NCBI GenBank assembly: GCA_039707465.1
Contig: CM077647.1
Coordinates: forward strand, 174,294,663 to 174,358,662
Reading direction: 5' to 3'
DNA from: Rhabdophis nuchalis
Taxonomy: Eukaryota; Chordata; Lepidosauria; Squamata; Natricidae
DNA: 64,000 bases
The position numbers were made by a program, and so were the translations under genes. Under the pieces are notes generated by a model. It ran no database searches. It saw only the letters and a list, made by a program, of their open reading frames with translations, and had not been told where the DNA came from. Position 1 is the first letter of the stretch. Each line of letters starts with the position of its first letter. This document shows, one piece after another, positions 41,213 through 53,544 of this stretch.

Positions 41213-43740
41213 TTAGTACCCCCAGGCTTATAGTCATGGAGGATCTCAACCTGCCATCTGTCAGCGAAGCGTCGGAGGCACCTCGGGAGTTCATGGCCTC
41301 CATGACAGCCATGGACCTGACCCAATTAGTTCAAGGCCCCATGCACATCGGGACACACACCCTGGATTTAATTTTTATCTCTGGTCAGTGGTTGAAGGAT
41401 CTGGGAAGAGGGGATATAGCCATTGAACCCTTGTCATGGTCAGATCACTCGCTCCTTTGGGTGGACTTCCAATCTGCTACACCCCTCCCCCCTGCAGGGA
41501 GGCGGAACCAAGTAGGTGGTTTTGCCCCAGGCACCTAATGGACCCTGATAGGTTCATGACAGAGCTTGGGCCATTCCCTGAGGCTATGGCTCACGACTCA
41601 GCTGGAGAACTGGTGGCCACATGGGACAGTTCAGCTGCTGGGGCTCTGGACTGCATGGTGCCTTTGCAGCCTCTGATCCAGTGCTGAACCCGGTTGGCTC
41701 CTTGGTTTTCTGAGGAGCTGAGGAAGATGAAGTGCCAGAAAAGATGCCTTGAGAGCAGTTGGAGAGCCAGCCATTCTGAATCTGATCGGACACTGGTGAG
41801 GTCTTATATCAAGACCTACCTACAGGTGATAAAAGCGGCAAAGTTTAATTATTTTTCTGCTCTTATTGCATCTGCAGATAATCGCCCAGTGACCCACTCC
41901 CTCTTACATATGGAAGCACGGGAGGACCCCTTGCAGGGTAAAGCTGAGGATTTTGAACAATACCTGCAAGACAAAATCGCTCAGATTCAGGAAGGGCTGG
42001 ACTCTGAATGTGTAGGACTAGATGGGGTGATGGAGGCAGGTCTTGAGAATGTTATCTGGGAGGAGTTTGACCCTGTGACTCTCGAGGATGTAGACAGGAT
42101 TTTGGGTAAGCTTAGTGTGCCACAGGTTTATTGGACCTGGTAGGTAGGTACTGGCCACTCGGGAGGTTATACGAGGCTGGCTCCAGGGTATTATCAATGC
42201 TTCTTTGAGAGAGGATTTCTTTCCCACCACTTTGAAAGAGGCGGTGGTGAGGCCGTTCCTCAAGAAGCCTTCCCTGGACCCAGTGCTTTTGGCAAATTAT
42301 CGTCCATTCTCCAATCTTCGCTTTGTGGCAAAGGTTGTTGAGAGTGTGGTGGCGCAACAGCTTCCCAAGTACTTGGATGAAGCTGTCTATGTTGATCCAT
42401 ACCAGTCAGGTTTCAGGCCTGGGTACAGCATGGAAATGGCATTGGTCGTATTGGTTGATGATCTCTGGAGGGCTTGGGACTGGGGTTGTTCCTCTGTCCT
42501 GATCCTATTAGACCTCTCAGCGTCTTTTGATACCATCGACCATGGTATCATGCTGTGGCGGTTGGAGGGGTTAGGGGTGGGGGGCACTGTACTTCGGTGG
42601 TTCTCCTCCTTCCTCTCTGACCGTTTACAGTTTGTGTTGGCAGGGGGGCAGAGGTCATCCTCAAGGTGCCTCACTTGTGGAGTACCCATGGGGTCAGTCC
42701 TCTTGCCCCTGCTGTTCAACATTTATGTGAAGCCTCTGGGCGAGATCATCCGGGGTTTTGGGTAAAGTTCCATCAGTACGCTGATGATACAAAGCTGTAC
42801 GTTTCATCCCCAGACCACCCCAATGTTGCCCTTGACGTGATGTCCAAGTGCCTGGAGGCCGTGCAGATCTGGATGGGGAGGAACAGGCTCAGGCTCAACC
42901 CCTCAGAGACCGAATGTCTGTGGTTTCCAGCCTCCTGTTACAGTCAGCTGGTTCCATCACTGGCTATGGGGAGTGAGATCTTAGCCCCCACAGGAAGGGT
43001 TCGCAACTTAGGTGTCCTCCTGGATGCATGGCTGTCTTTGGAAGATCATATGATGGCTGTCATCAGGGGGGCTTTTTATCCGGTTCACCTGATCTACCAG
43101 TTGCATTCCTTCCTAGATCGGGATACCCTGCGCACAGTCACTTATGCCCTTGTCTCTTCCCGTCTGGACTACTGCAGTGCTGTCTACATGGGACTCCCCT
43201 TGAAGAGCACCCAGAGGCTCCAACTGGTCCAGAATGCGGCTGCACGGATAATTATGGGGGCAACGCGACGCTCCCATGTAATACGGGAGATTTGCGGGAT
43301 CGGATCCTGCCTCATACATCCACACGGCCGATTCGCTCCCACAGAGAGGGACTTCTCCGGGTGCCGTCCACTAGACTTTGTCAGCGGGCGACGCCCAGGG
43401 GAAGGGCTCTCTCTGTGGCGGGCCCAGCCCTCTGGAACGACCTTCCCCCCGACATTAGAACAACCACGGACCTCCGCTCCTTCCGTCTAAAACTAAAAAA
43501 CATATCTTTTCTGCTTGGCCGGCCTAGGGTAGTCTCTCTATCTATGGGGTTTTTAGTAAACTTAGCTGGGGATTTAGTGAATTTTAACTGGGAATTTTAG
43601 CACAGGGATAATGTTTAATTTGCTTTTAATTATGTGTGTATATTTATTGTTTTTTATCTTCCCTGTGCACCGCTCCGAGTCCCCTCGGGGAGAGGGAGCG
43701 GTCTACAAATTAAAATTTATTATTATTATTATTTTATTAT

Positions 43741-44296
43741 TAATACCCCTCCTGTGTGAGCTGCACTGGCTTCCAGTGGTTTTCCAGGTGCGATTCAACA
43801 TGTTGGTTACTATCTTTAAAGTGCTCCATTGCTTAGTACCTGGATACTTACAAGATCGCCTTCTGCCACTGAGAGCCTCCCACCAGCCAGTATGCTCCCA
43901 TAGAGAGGGTCTCCTCATGGTGCCATCAGCTAAACAATGTCGACTGGCGACACCCAGGGGGAGAGACTTCTCTGTGAGAGCACCTGTCCTCTGTAATGAA
44001 TTGCCCCCAGAATTAAGAACTATCCCCGACTTACGCACCTTCCACCATGCTCTCAAAACCTTTTTTTTTTCCAACAAGCCGGGCTGGCATAAAAATGAAT
44101 TTTAAATTACTAATTTTTATTAATTTTAATCGGGGTTTGCTTGGTTTTTTAATTTTAGGCCAAATTGTTTAATATGTTTTTAAAAAACTTTTTTAATTTT
44201 TATACATCTGTTTTTTTGGGGGGGGCTGTACACCATCCTGAGTCCTTCGGGAGAAGGGAGGTATAAAAAACTAATAAAACCTAAACCTAAACATGT
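43741..44296 (+). mobile_element. L2-like LINE 3' fragment (copy 2)
   Basis: Same fragment as 1,701-2,256 ([27 protein letters not shown], tail near 44,235-44,260), essentially unchanged. Confidence 0.8.
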
Positions 44297-44520
44297 TAAT
44301 GGCTGCTTTTACTTCACTGCAATAACACAAGGGCTATCAATAGATAAAAACTAAATGTAATTTGTTCTAATTTTGATTGCAGGAAAAACAATTTCAGCAA
44401 TAGAGTAGTAAATGTGTTGCGCACACTACCTGATCCTGTTGTTAGTTCCTCTAACCCCCATACCTTTTGCCTTAAGCTGTCTACCATTGACCTTACACAT
44501 TTCTTAAGAGGTCCCTAAGG

Positions 44521-46898
44521 GGGTGAGAATGGAGGAGCCACCGCTCCAACACAAACAGAGGTCTCCAAGCAGCAGGGACCCCGTTTGAACTTGTGTTGCC
44601 CCCTCTAAGCCGTCTTGGAGGGACGATGACTGGAAAACTGGCGACAGAAAGGTATATTCCCCCCCCCCCACTGCGGGAGGACAAGGCAGCAAAAGAGCTC
44701 TGGAGGAAAGGAATTTCTTAAAGGGAAAGTGTAACACTGGGAAGATACAATACAATACAATAGCAGAGTTGGAAGGGACCTTGTAGGTCTTCTAGTCCAA
44801 CCCCCTGCGTAGGCAGGAACCTTATACCATTTCAGACAAATGGCTATCCAACAAGATATTCTATCTTGCTTTTAAATACTTTGCTAAGAAATATTTTTTT
44901 CCCTTTTTTTAAGTCTTGAATTTCGAAATGAGCGGTGGATTTAACTGAGCTGAGAGGTTTCTCCTATTAATAGAATCTTTTGAAATGGCGGACTGAAACG
45001 TGAGAACAAACAAGAGCAAAGCCATTTCCGTTTGTGCTGAAAGCGACTGGATTAACTGTGACTAAGGACTATACTTTTACCTTTTTTCTGTTTCTGTTCC
45101 TCCTTTAACTAAGAACATTGAAACATTTCTAATTTACCCTGTTGCATTCTAATGTAATTGCCTCTGGGAATCCTTGCTGAAGATTTAGGAGCTGTTAAGC
45201 TTTCTGATGTTTTGAAGTAACAAGTCAATGGATAGGAAGACAATCAGACTTAACTCTTTGTGTCTTGGATTTGGATTTGCTAACATGGCTACATACATAT
45301 ATGATTCTAAAGAAAATCAAGAACTTATGATTCAAATCTTGAATGAAATAAAATAAATAAATAAAAGAATTAATAATATGTTCAGAAAGCTATTAACTAC
45401 ATTAAACAATGATCAATTGGAAAAAGAGGAAAAAGATCAAGTGAAGAAAAGGATAATGATGTTAACCCATTAAATGCTGGAGACATAGACGAAACTTCAA
45501 AAGAACACCAGGAATTTGAACCCCAGCTTGATCTCTAAGGAGAAGAAAAGATAAGAAAAAGAGAAGAGAAAGGAAAAACTCGCCCAGGAATAATCATGAT
45601 ACTTAAAAACAAACATTATGCAAAGACAGAAACTGGACAGCGTTATGATTCGACAGTTATATTGGATAATAAACTGCCAAAAAAAAGCTGATGAAAGACT
45701 CGGGAAAAAGTCATTAAAACAATGGAGATCACAAGTAGTAGAAGAGATTAATTTAATTTAATTATTATAGATACAATAAAATTAATCCATAATAAATTAA
45801 GAATAATGGAAAAATGATAGTTAATGCTGATTGATAATGAGAACTGTCATATTTAGATGATTAACAATTAATTATATATTTAGATGGTTATAGAATGTTG
45901 TTGAAGAATTATTAATTAGTCAATAACTACTTGTAAAGCTTAAGCTTGTCTTACATTTTATACTTTATATTTTAGTAATATGGAATTTATATTGATATGT
46001 TGGGAGCAAATAAGGGATGTTAAATAGATGGTCAGATTTTAAAGACACTTTTAAAGAAGAAACTGATATTGAAATACTTGCTAGGAATTGTAGGATATTG
46101 ATATTAAGGTATATGATAAAATTCCAGATTTAAAAATTATAAAATGAGATTACTTATGAATAATAACTATTTTAGAGATGCACAGAATTTATGAACGCCC
46201 AGTTAGCATGTTTCCTAGAGGATATAATTCAGAGTGGACTGTTGATTTTTAAATTTATATTTTCTTTTTTCTTCTCTCTGTTGGTTTTATACCATTTGTC
46301 TGAAATGGTATAAGATTCCTGCCCATGCAGGGGGTTGGACTAGAAGACCTACAAGGTCCCTTCCAACTCTGCTATTGTATTGTAATCAAGGAGAGAAGCA
46401 ACTTAGAACTGAGGAGAAATTTCCTGAGTTAGAACAATTAATCAGTGGAACAGCTTGTCTCCAGAAGTTGTGAATGCTCCAATAATGCAAGTCTTAAGAA
46501 GATGTTGGATAGCGTTTGTCTGAAATGGTATAGGGTTTCCTGCCTAGGCAGGGAGTTGGACTAGATGACCTCCAAGGTCCCTTCCAACTCTGCTATTGTA
46601 TTGTATTATTGTATATAAACAGAATGCCACTACATAGGTATACTTTATATATAAAAGAATTTTAAAATAATTAGTAAGGACAAAGACCGAGATATTAGAA
46701 TTGTAACAATCTGTTATGAAAAATAAGTGATACTATTGAAGAAACTTATAGAAATTAGCGATAAATTAATAGATTCTTAAACATTGGTAACTCATAATGG
46801 AAGATGGCTTTTTGATGTGCTCTGATGTGGCTTTCGGTGAAATTTGTACCATTTGTGTTTATGAAAAAATAATTAAAACTATTACTAACAACAAAAAA
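44521..46898 (+). mobile_element. Non-autonomous L1-like element (copy 2)
   Basis: Same insertion as 2,481-4,529, with the AGAGGTCCCTAAGG duplication at 44,507-44,520 and 46,899-46,912. The shared insertion and target duplication show that it was present before the segmental duplication. It differs by the extra CR1 piece at 46,291-46,616 and a few small changes. Confidence 0.7.
46291..46616 (+). mobile_element. Two CR1 3' tails in tandem, copy 2 only
   Basis: Inserted at the point matching 4,250 of copy 1, which lacks it. It holds two CR1 3' ends in a row: CCATTTGTCTGAAATGGTATAAG ... (ATTGT)n, then GGAGAGAAGCAACTTAGAACTG ... TTGGACTAGATGACCTCC ... (ATTGT)n. Absence from copy 1 means that it arrived after the duplication or was lost from copy 1. 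Confidence 0.9.
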
Positions 46899-46999
46899 AG
46901 AGGTCCCTAAGGTTGCATGCAAAAGCACACCAGCATGCCTACCGACCCTGTTCATTGTCCCATTTATACGTACCCATATTATGTGTTGAAGGATATCAT

Positions 47000-48037
47000 A
47001 CGGGTTTGGATGGGTGGCAACAAACTCAAGCTCAACCCTGCCAAGACTGAGTGGCTGTGGTTTCCGGCACCCCGGTTCAGCCAGATTACTCCAACTCTGG
47101 CCATTGGGGGCGAAACACTGGCCCCCGTGGAGAGGGCGCGCAATTTGGGTGTCCTCCTGGATTCCCGGCTGTCCTTGGAGGACCATGTGGCGGCCGTGGC
47201 CAGGGGGGCGTTTCATCAGGTACACCTGATGCACCAATTGCGCCCCTTACTGGACCGGGCTGCCCTTCGCACAGTCACTCAAGCTCTCGTGACATCCCGT
47301 CTCGACTACTGTAATGCTTTCTACATGGGGCTTCCCTTGAGGTGCACTCGAAAGCTACAGCTAGTCCAAAACGCAGCCGCGCGGGTAATTACGGGAGCCA
47401 CCAGATGCTCCCATATAACACCGATCCTGCGCGAGCTGCATTGGCTTCCTGTGGCCTTTCGGGTGCGCTTCAAGGTTCTGATAACCATCTTTAAAGCGCT
47501 CCATGGCTCGGGGCCTAGTTATATGCGAGACCGCCTCCTGCCCCATACATCCCTTTTGGAAAGTCTTAATATATTCTGCATGTGGAATCTACTATGTGGA
47601 AAACATGCCTGCCCCATACATCCCTTAGACCGATACGCTCCCACAGAGAGGGCCTTCTCAGGGTGCCGTCGGCCGGACAATGCCGACTGGCGACACCCAG
47701 GGGAAGAGCCTTCTCTGTGGCGGGCCCTGCCCTTTGGAACGACCTACCCCCTGAATTACGCACCATCACCGACCTCCGCCTCTTCCGCCAATGTCTAAAG
47801 ACATACTTTTTCCAACAAGCCGGACTAGCCTAACCTCCCATGGGGACTCTTAGAAAGTTTTAAATTGGGTATTTTAATAATTCGATTTTTAGAATAGGAT
47901 CGGGATAATTTAATATATATTTTAAATTATGTATTTTTTTTGTATTTTGTATATTTTTTAATTTCCTGTGTGCCGCCCTGGGTCCTCTGTGGAGAAGGGC
48001 GGGATACAAATATGAATAAAATCAAATAAAAAAAAAT
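47000..48037 (+). mobile_element. L2-like LINE 3' half (copy 2)
   Basis: Matches 4,631-5,668, including the 52-bp filler between 19-bp repeats, which is therefore older than the duplication. Confidence 0.85.
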
Positions 48038-48554
48038 GTGTTGATGGCTATATTTTTCTTAATTGTCTCCAATTATTTGTGCCATTTTTCATGTGTTTTC
48101 ATACTTGTTTCCTTGTACTTGTTTACAAATAATAAATAAATAAATAAATAAAATAAATAAATAAAACATTTGAAAAATTAATTCCAAAACAGCTGCTTTT
48201 TCAACAATGGAGTTATTGCTTCCCACCCCTCCAGCTCTTGGCATACAGGCTGCTTGGAAGGAGAGCTCCTAAGTTACTTGCAGACTGTTGCTTTATGGAG
48301 GATCTTGCGGGATGCTTCTATAATTCTCCCGAACCCAGGAGAGGCATAGAAACTAAAAGAATGCCAGTTCCTTCTGTTTTTAAGTGGAAAAAGTCTCAGT
48401 CCAAAGAAAAACCCTTCAGGGAGGCCCAGAGATCTCTCCCTGGGCACATTGTCAGTTGGACATCTTTACCAGAAGCCATCACTTTTATTACATTCATTGG
48501 CAATTGCTCATTTAAAAAAAAAAATGAAGTAACCACTTTGGAGGGAAAGTGACA

Positions 48555-48718
48555 GCGTTCTGTGCACCTTTGTCATTTCATCATACCAGCCTCAGGGGTA
48601 CAAAGTCATCTTCGAACAGTGCTGGCTGTTTGGCTTTGAAACAGAGATGAGCACCACCTCCTAGAGTCGGGAATGACTAGTACATATGTGTGAGGGGAAC
48701 CTTTAACATCACCTTACA
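48555..48718 (+). mobile_element. BovB/Sauria-SINE type 3' end (copy 2)
   Basis: Same as 6,186-6,350 with scattered substitutions. Confidence 0.7.
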
Positions 48719-48918
48719 TTGCTTTAAGCCCTCTCTAAGTGGCTTTACAGAGTCAGCACATTGTCCCCAACAGTCTGGGTCCTCTTTTTGCCACCTCGGA
48801 AGGACGAAAGGCTGAGTCACCTGATGAAATTTGAACTGAGAAATTATAGTCAGATGGCACTCAGCAGAAGTAGCCTGCAGTACTGCACTCTAACCACTGC
48901 ACCACCTCAGCTCCTCAG
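48718..48918 (-). mobile_element. tRNA-derived SINE (copy 2)
   Basis: Same as 6,345-6,545 with scattered substitutions; the head on the minus strand reads GAGCTGAGGTGGTGCAGTGG. Confidence 0.65.
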
Positions 48919-49411
48919 TTGGCCATCTTCACCAGAAGTCATCATTTCTATTACTTCCATTGACAATTGCTTGTTTAAAAAAATAGCTGAACCATCAGCT
49001 ACATATTATCTCATCAAAACAAAATAATTATCTCCAAGAGGAAACACCATATTTTCATAGCTAGGCCAAAACATCAAATGCTACATGGAAGGGCATTATT
49101 TTCAACAACAACCTAGGCATCTGCTTGGAGGTAAATCTTCCACCACAGAGTGTTTAGTAGAAGGGGTAGGAATGTCTCTGGCAAATTCATTGCTCCAAGA
49201 TTATACCCTTGATTCTCTTCTGGCAGAGTATCTGTTCAAATTCTTGTGATACTTAAGACTTGCACTCTTGTGAATCTTCAAATGGAAAATGTTAGATTTC
49301 CTCATCAGGCAACTTCTCAGATAGAAACCTTACATTAATCTTTAGTTGAAGTATTGGATTATATGGCTAGGATGAAAGACAAAACTTTTTCACAATAGCA
49401 AGAATACCAAT

Positions 49412-49605
49412 ATGTTTTTTCTGGTGCTTTTGGTGCACAAAGTAGTTACTCAGAACTGCCCTTCGAGTGATGCTTTCCTTGTTCCACAGGAGTGGTACCA
49501 GCCTGGAGACCTCATCATTGGTGGGATGGTGTCTCACCTCATTTACCACTTTCGTGAAATGAAATTCAGCGAACATCCTGCCAAAACACCTTATGACACC
49601 CCACT
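49412..49605 (+). CDS. V2R-C exon 1
   Basis: MFFLVLLVHKVVTQNCPSSD leader, then [16 protein letters not shown]; ends CCA-CT before GTAAGA. It differs from V2R-A exon 1 at a handful of bases (for example RS to QN, G to D near the end). Confidence 0.85.
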
Positions 49606-50572
49606 GTAAGAATTTTTCTTTGCTATCTAATCTTACCCAGATGTCCAAAAATTCCTTATATGAATAAAAGTTGCTTGTACAAAAATGTAAGGTTCTTTTA
49701 TGTAATCTATTTATCTGTGTCTTTCAATTCTATCTGGTTCTGGCAGAAGATACAATCTTATTTACATTTTTTAAAGACCTCCATCTTGTTGAACAGATAC
49801 TGAGATTAAGGTAATGTTTTAAAAGGTTAGGCATGATCTCATCTCATAAAACATGCATACAGTAAATGAGTTATGCCTGTGAAATCTGTTCATATATCAT
49901 TGTCTGAAAATCTTTTATATGAATCAAAGCTGTTTGGGCATATGAGTAGCATTTTTAATGTAATCGACACCTTGTGTTTCTTTCAACTCTATCTGGTTTA
50001 GGAGAGAAGAAATAATTTTCTTTGTATTATTTTTGAAAGTTTCACATGAAATGTACAAAATTTCAGATCAAGAAGTCTCTATTTAAATGTTTCCTGAGGT
50101 AATTTTTAAGAGGTTTGGCATTATCTATCCTCACAAAACATACATATAATCAATGAATGACACCTGATGTATCTGTTCATATTCTGAAAATCTCTTTGAA
50201 AATACAAATAGTCCTTCGAAAAAAGTCACTGCTTGTATTTGATGCAGGATATACAGTATTTCTTGCAAATCATTGAAATACTGTGTAAAAAGTAAACTGC
50301 AACTCTGTAGAAATTACTAATAAAGGAGAATATTTTAGCTCAGGGTTGAAATGGGGGGTCCTTGATGCTCCCTGCATTTGGTTGTTTTCTTGAAGACATT
50401 TCATTAAACCAATTAGGTGATATCGTCAGGGATTGTTATTAAGAATTTTAGAAAGGATGTTATGTTTTTAGTACTATCAAAGGAAGAAATGACTATTATT
50501 CTTAAGAAATTATGCAACCATATGAGAATTGTCAGTTAAGTTTTTCAACTGGGACATTTAAATCCTTTGCAG

Positions 50573-50864
50573 CATAATCACCAAATTCTACCAGCATGCC
50601 CTCGCCTTGGCCTTTGCTATGAAGGAGATCAATGGGGACACCCAGATCTTACCTAATATCACTCTAGGGTTCCACATCTATGACAGTTACCTCAATGCAA
50701 AGAGGACTTATCGTTCCATTCTGGACCTACTTTTCAAATCCCAGAAATTTGTTCCTAATTATAAATGTGGTAGCCAGAAGAATCTCATGGCTATCATTGG
50801 AGGATTGGATTTTGATACATCATCTTATATAGGTGAACTTAAGGCTTTTTTCAAGATTCCACAA
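50573..50864 (+). CDS. V2R-C exon 2
   Basis: 292 nt after TTTGCAG, ending CCA-CAA before GTAAGT. It reads [34 protein letters not shown] and GLDFDTSSYIGELKAFFK. Many substitutions against V2R-A are amino-acid changing (MTYR to RTYR, DNQ to GSQ, FYIADMIGF to SYIGELKAF). Confidence 0.88.
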
Positions 50865-51209
50865 GTAAGTTGTGATGGGGTTGAGGAGAAAAAAAATCTA
50901 TATTTTGTTGTTGTTGTTGCTGTTATTGTTGTTGTTGAACAATTAATGAACATCAAAGATTTGTCTTAGGTTTGTGTTAAGATATTTTGCATGTTTCCAA
51001 AGACATTCCATATTTAAAGGAAGGTTTGAATGTAGTACTCTTTGTCCCTTACAAAACAATTGATGTCTTATATGTGTTTGAAGTAATTCCAAGACTTTCC
51101 ATATTAATATTTAGAAGAATTAAAAATATTTTATAATGTAAAAAAAAACTAGAGTAGAAAAGTTAACTTCATTTTAATAATTGAATAATTTTATTCTATT
51201 TTGTTTAAG

Positions 51210-52073
51210 CTGACCTATGGCTCATTAGCCCAAGAGAAATTTCAGAGCAATAGACTCTCTTCACTTTATTTCATGGTCCCCAAAGAGGAACATCAGTACA
51301 TTGGGATTATCCAACTGCTTCACCATTTTGGGTGGACATGGATCGGGATTTTTGCTGTTGATAACAACCATGGGGAAAATTTCTTACAGAAAGTGCTGCC
51401 CTTGCTAGCAGAGAACAGAATCTGCATATCGTTCATAGAAAGCCTTGTTCATCACGTTGACTTGGAAGACTTTTCAGAAGCTCATCAAGTAATCTCAATG
51501 ATTTCCATTAATTTGATGAATAGCAAAGCCAATGCATTTCTCGTCTATGGAGAATCCTGGGCAATTATGTGGCTAAGAATTGTCACATTTCTGTTAGATC
51601 CTGAAAGCAAGGAAACTGCATTATTCAGAAAGGTTTGGATCATGACTGCACAGATTGATTTCATACTTTCAAGCATTCAAATCACATGGGATCTCCAGAT
51701 GTTCCATGGGGCTCTTTCCTTCACCATTCATTCAACAGCCATTGTAGGTTTCAAGGAATTTCTTCAGACCATAAATCCACTTTCAGACAACAGAGATGGG
51801 TTTCTGCAGGACGTTTGGGAACATGCATTTGATTGTTCACTTCCAAAACCAGAGTTACAGGACACACAGAGTAGGCAGTGCACTGGGGAGATAAAGCTAG
51901 AGAATCTTCCTGGACCTGTGTTTGAAATGGAAATGACTGGCCAAAGCTACAGCATCTACAATGCTGTTTATGCTGTGGCTCATGCTTTGCAAGCTCTGTA
52001 CATGTTAGGATTCAATAGGAAGACAACTAGGATGCATAAAAAACCTGATCTTCTAAATCTGCAGGCTTGGCAG
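51210..52073 (+). CDS. V2R-C exon 3
   Basis: 864 nt, no stop. It begins LTYGSLAQEK (the usual L, unlike the M in V2R-A) and ends LQAWQ at CAG-GTATTC. It has the FGWTWIGIFA, RKVWIMTAQIDF and [18 protein letters not shown] motifs. Confidence 0.9.
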
Positions 52074-52199
52074 GTATTCTCTCTTCATTGGACACTTCTT
52101 CTTTTAAATGAGCAGTTTGATGTACGATATCATGTAGAATATCTTAATGTTTTCAGTATGTTGAAACAATTATAATAAACAAAGTAGAAATGAGGAAAC

Positions 52200-52640
52200 A
52201 TTTTCTGATGGTGAGAATAATTAACATTTAATTAGTGGAACAACTTCTCTTCAGAAATATGGATGCTCCAACACTGTAGATTTTAACGAAGAGAAGGGTC
52301 TTCTCCTCACATAGGATGTTTAACTAAAAAACCTCAGCAGTTCCTACCAACCCTAAATAAAAAAATCAAGTAAAATGAAGTAAATTAAAATAAAATGAAT
52401 ATGATGTGGCAAGTGAGAAGGATTATAGGATAAAACATGTGCAATGACATTGTGATATAAATTTATAACTGCATAGTGAGCTACAGAAAAGGATGACATT
52501 TCCTTGCCATCAAGCATAGATTTACTGTTATACTTTATTAAAATTTCCAAGAATAATCAGCCTAAATTACATAGGGCAAATACCCTCCTTGAGCAGGGCA
52601 TTTGACTAGAAGACATCCAAAGTCCCTTATAAACCATTCT
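52200..52640 (+). mobile_element. Old CR1 3' tail in V2R-C intron 3
   Basis: Counterpart of 10,270-10,460, here split by an AT-rich insert near 52,350-52,555 and resuming at GGGCATTTGACTAGAAGACATCC. Confidence 0.6.
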
Positions 52641-52693
52641 ACTGTTCTAACTAAAATAGATACAGAAAACACATTTTTTATTTTTATCTATCA

Positions 52694-53210
52694 CTAGCTG
52701 GATACCCATGCTTCGCTACAAAACTATGATACATGATCGGGCTTTACAAATTGACAAATCCTGGCTGACAATGAGAACAACCACTTCTCTAGTTGTGGGG
52801 ACATTGAAACGACCTCAGTGCTCTTTAGAAGGCTTCCTATCTGTGAGAATCATCACTTGGAAGTCCTTGTAGCTGTCAGAAACAGAATCAACAGCAGCCT
52901 TAAGTTCCAGAATATACTTGTTGTGTTCATGCAGCAACTTTTACAGTTGGCTAGCCAGTTATGGAGGATTAATGCCCAGGTAGATTCCACAATGGATGTC
53001 CCTCTCATTGTCATAATCACCAACAAATTATATCTGGAAAAATGAAGGCTATTGCTGAGGCCCCACTATGATTCTCCCTATCCTGTGGTAGACCTGACCC
53101 TGCACTTTGAATGTTGGCATAAATTTTCCCTCCTTCACCTCTCTGGCTCCAAAAGATATAACTTTGAAGCATCCATTGTACTTCCTGTCATCTGAAAGAA
53201 AAGTCTTCTC
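52694..53210 (-). mobile_element. Helitron remnant (Rep N-terminal region) with CTAG end
   Basis: Minus-strand reading gives the Helitron-like N-terminal signature with stops and shifts: PTFKVQGQVYHRIGRI near 53,075-53,130, then HNKYILELKAAVDSVSDSY and FQVMILTDRKPSKEH near 52,820-52,930, then GRFNVPTTREVVVLI near 52,765-52,815. It ends GGGTATCCAG then CTAG with T following (52,694-52,697), as Helitron 3' ends do. The Rep catalytic and helicase parts are absent, so it is a rearranged non-autonomous piece. Confidence 0.65.
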
Positions 53211-53540
53211 CTTTTAACTAATGTTACAGCAGAGAGAACAGCTTTGTCTGAACTGAGGAGGTCAGTATAAGAAGTTGGGGCTTGGACACTATGCAGGAGA
53301 AATTTGGTTCACAATCCATTGTCTCAGTGGTGGTTGGTGATTGAAACTCTCTCTCATTGCCTTGAGTTCTGAAGCAGTTTCATAGATAGAAGGCATAGAC
53401 ATTTTGGTGACGTTCTGATATTTAATACTGTAAGAAGCCCCAGGCTGCTCCTGAGTAAAGGAGTGGAACATCTGCCAGTTTGAACTGAGGTAATGGAATG
53501 TGAGGCAGTTGGAACTGGCATATATGTTAGGTTTTTGAGC
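53211..53540. other. No gene assigned
   Basis: Holds a 60-codon minus-strand frame (53,289-53,471) without a recognised domain. It may be part of the Helitron insertion, but nothing proves that. Confidence 0.4.
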
Positions 53541-53544
53541 CGAT

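Larger units (their letters stand above)
38060..43740 (+). mobile_element. L2-like LINE with endonuclease and RT, split by L1
   Basis: The 5' piece (38,093-38,628) encodes the start of an apurinic-type endonuclease: LHLMLCNTRSVVKKARLICDL, DLAGITETWLG. After the L1 insertion it resumes at 41,230 with VMEDLNLPSVSEAS, LDLIFISGQW and WSDHSLLWVD, the endonuclease end. The RT region follows (42,205-43,490), with LDLSASFDTIDH and QYADDTKLY, and ends in the family tail near 43,670-43,740. The frameshift near 42,761 and the C-terminal deletion are the same as in copy 1. From about 42,040 it lies inside the duplicated block. Confidence 0.88.
49412..52073 (+). pseudogene. V2R-C: vomeronasal type-2 receptor, exons 1-3 only
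   Basis: Exons 49,412-49,605, 50,573-50,864 and 51,210-52,073 have the same sizes as in V2R-A, with open frames, GT-AG borders and matching phases. No exon 4, 5 or 6 is found in the remaining 11.9 kb, which is filled by repeats. Exons 4-6 could lie beyond the window behind an expanded intron 3, but V2R-A ends at the same place, which favours an inherited truncation. The clean frames despite this suggest either recent truncation, gene conversion with intact relatives, or retained use. Confidence 0.8.
42040..52680 (+). repeat. Segmental duplication, copy 2 (contains V2R-C)
   Basis: Direct repeat of 1-10,500, starting at the point matching base 1 and losing similarity near 52,680, where a Helitron end begins. 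Coordinate offset is 42,039 at the left, about 42,370 after the CR1 insertion and 41,904 at exon 3. The left ~7 kb differ by only scattered bases; exon 2 and its surroundings differ far more. Confidence 0.95.

Noticed and set aside
52818..53045. Plus-strand 75-codon frame
   Set aside because: It is the antisense shadow of the Helitron Rep remnant.
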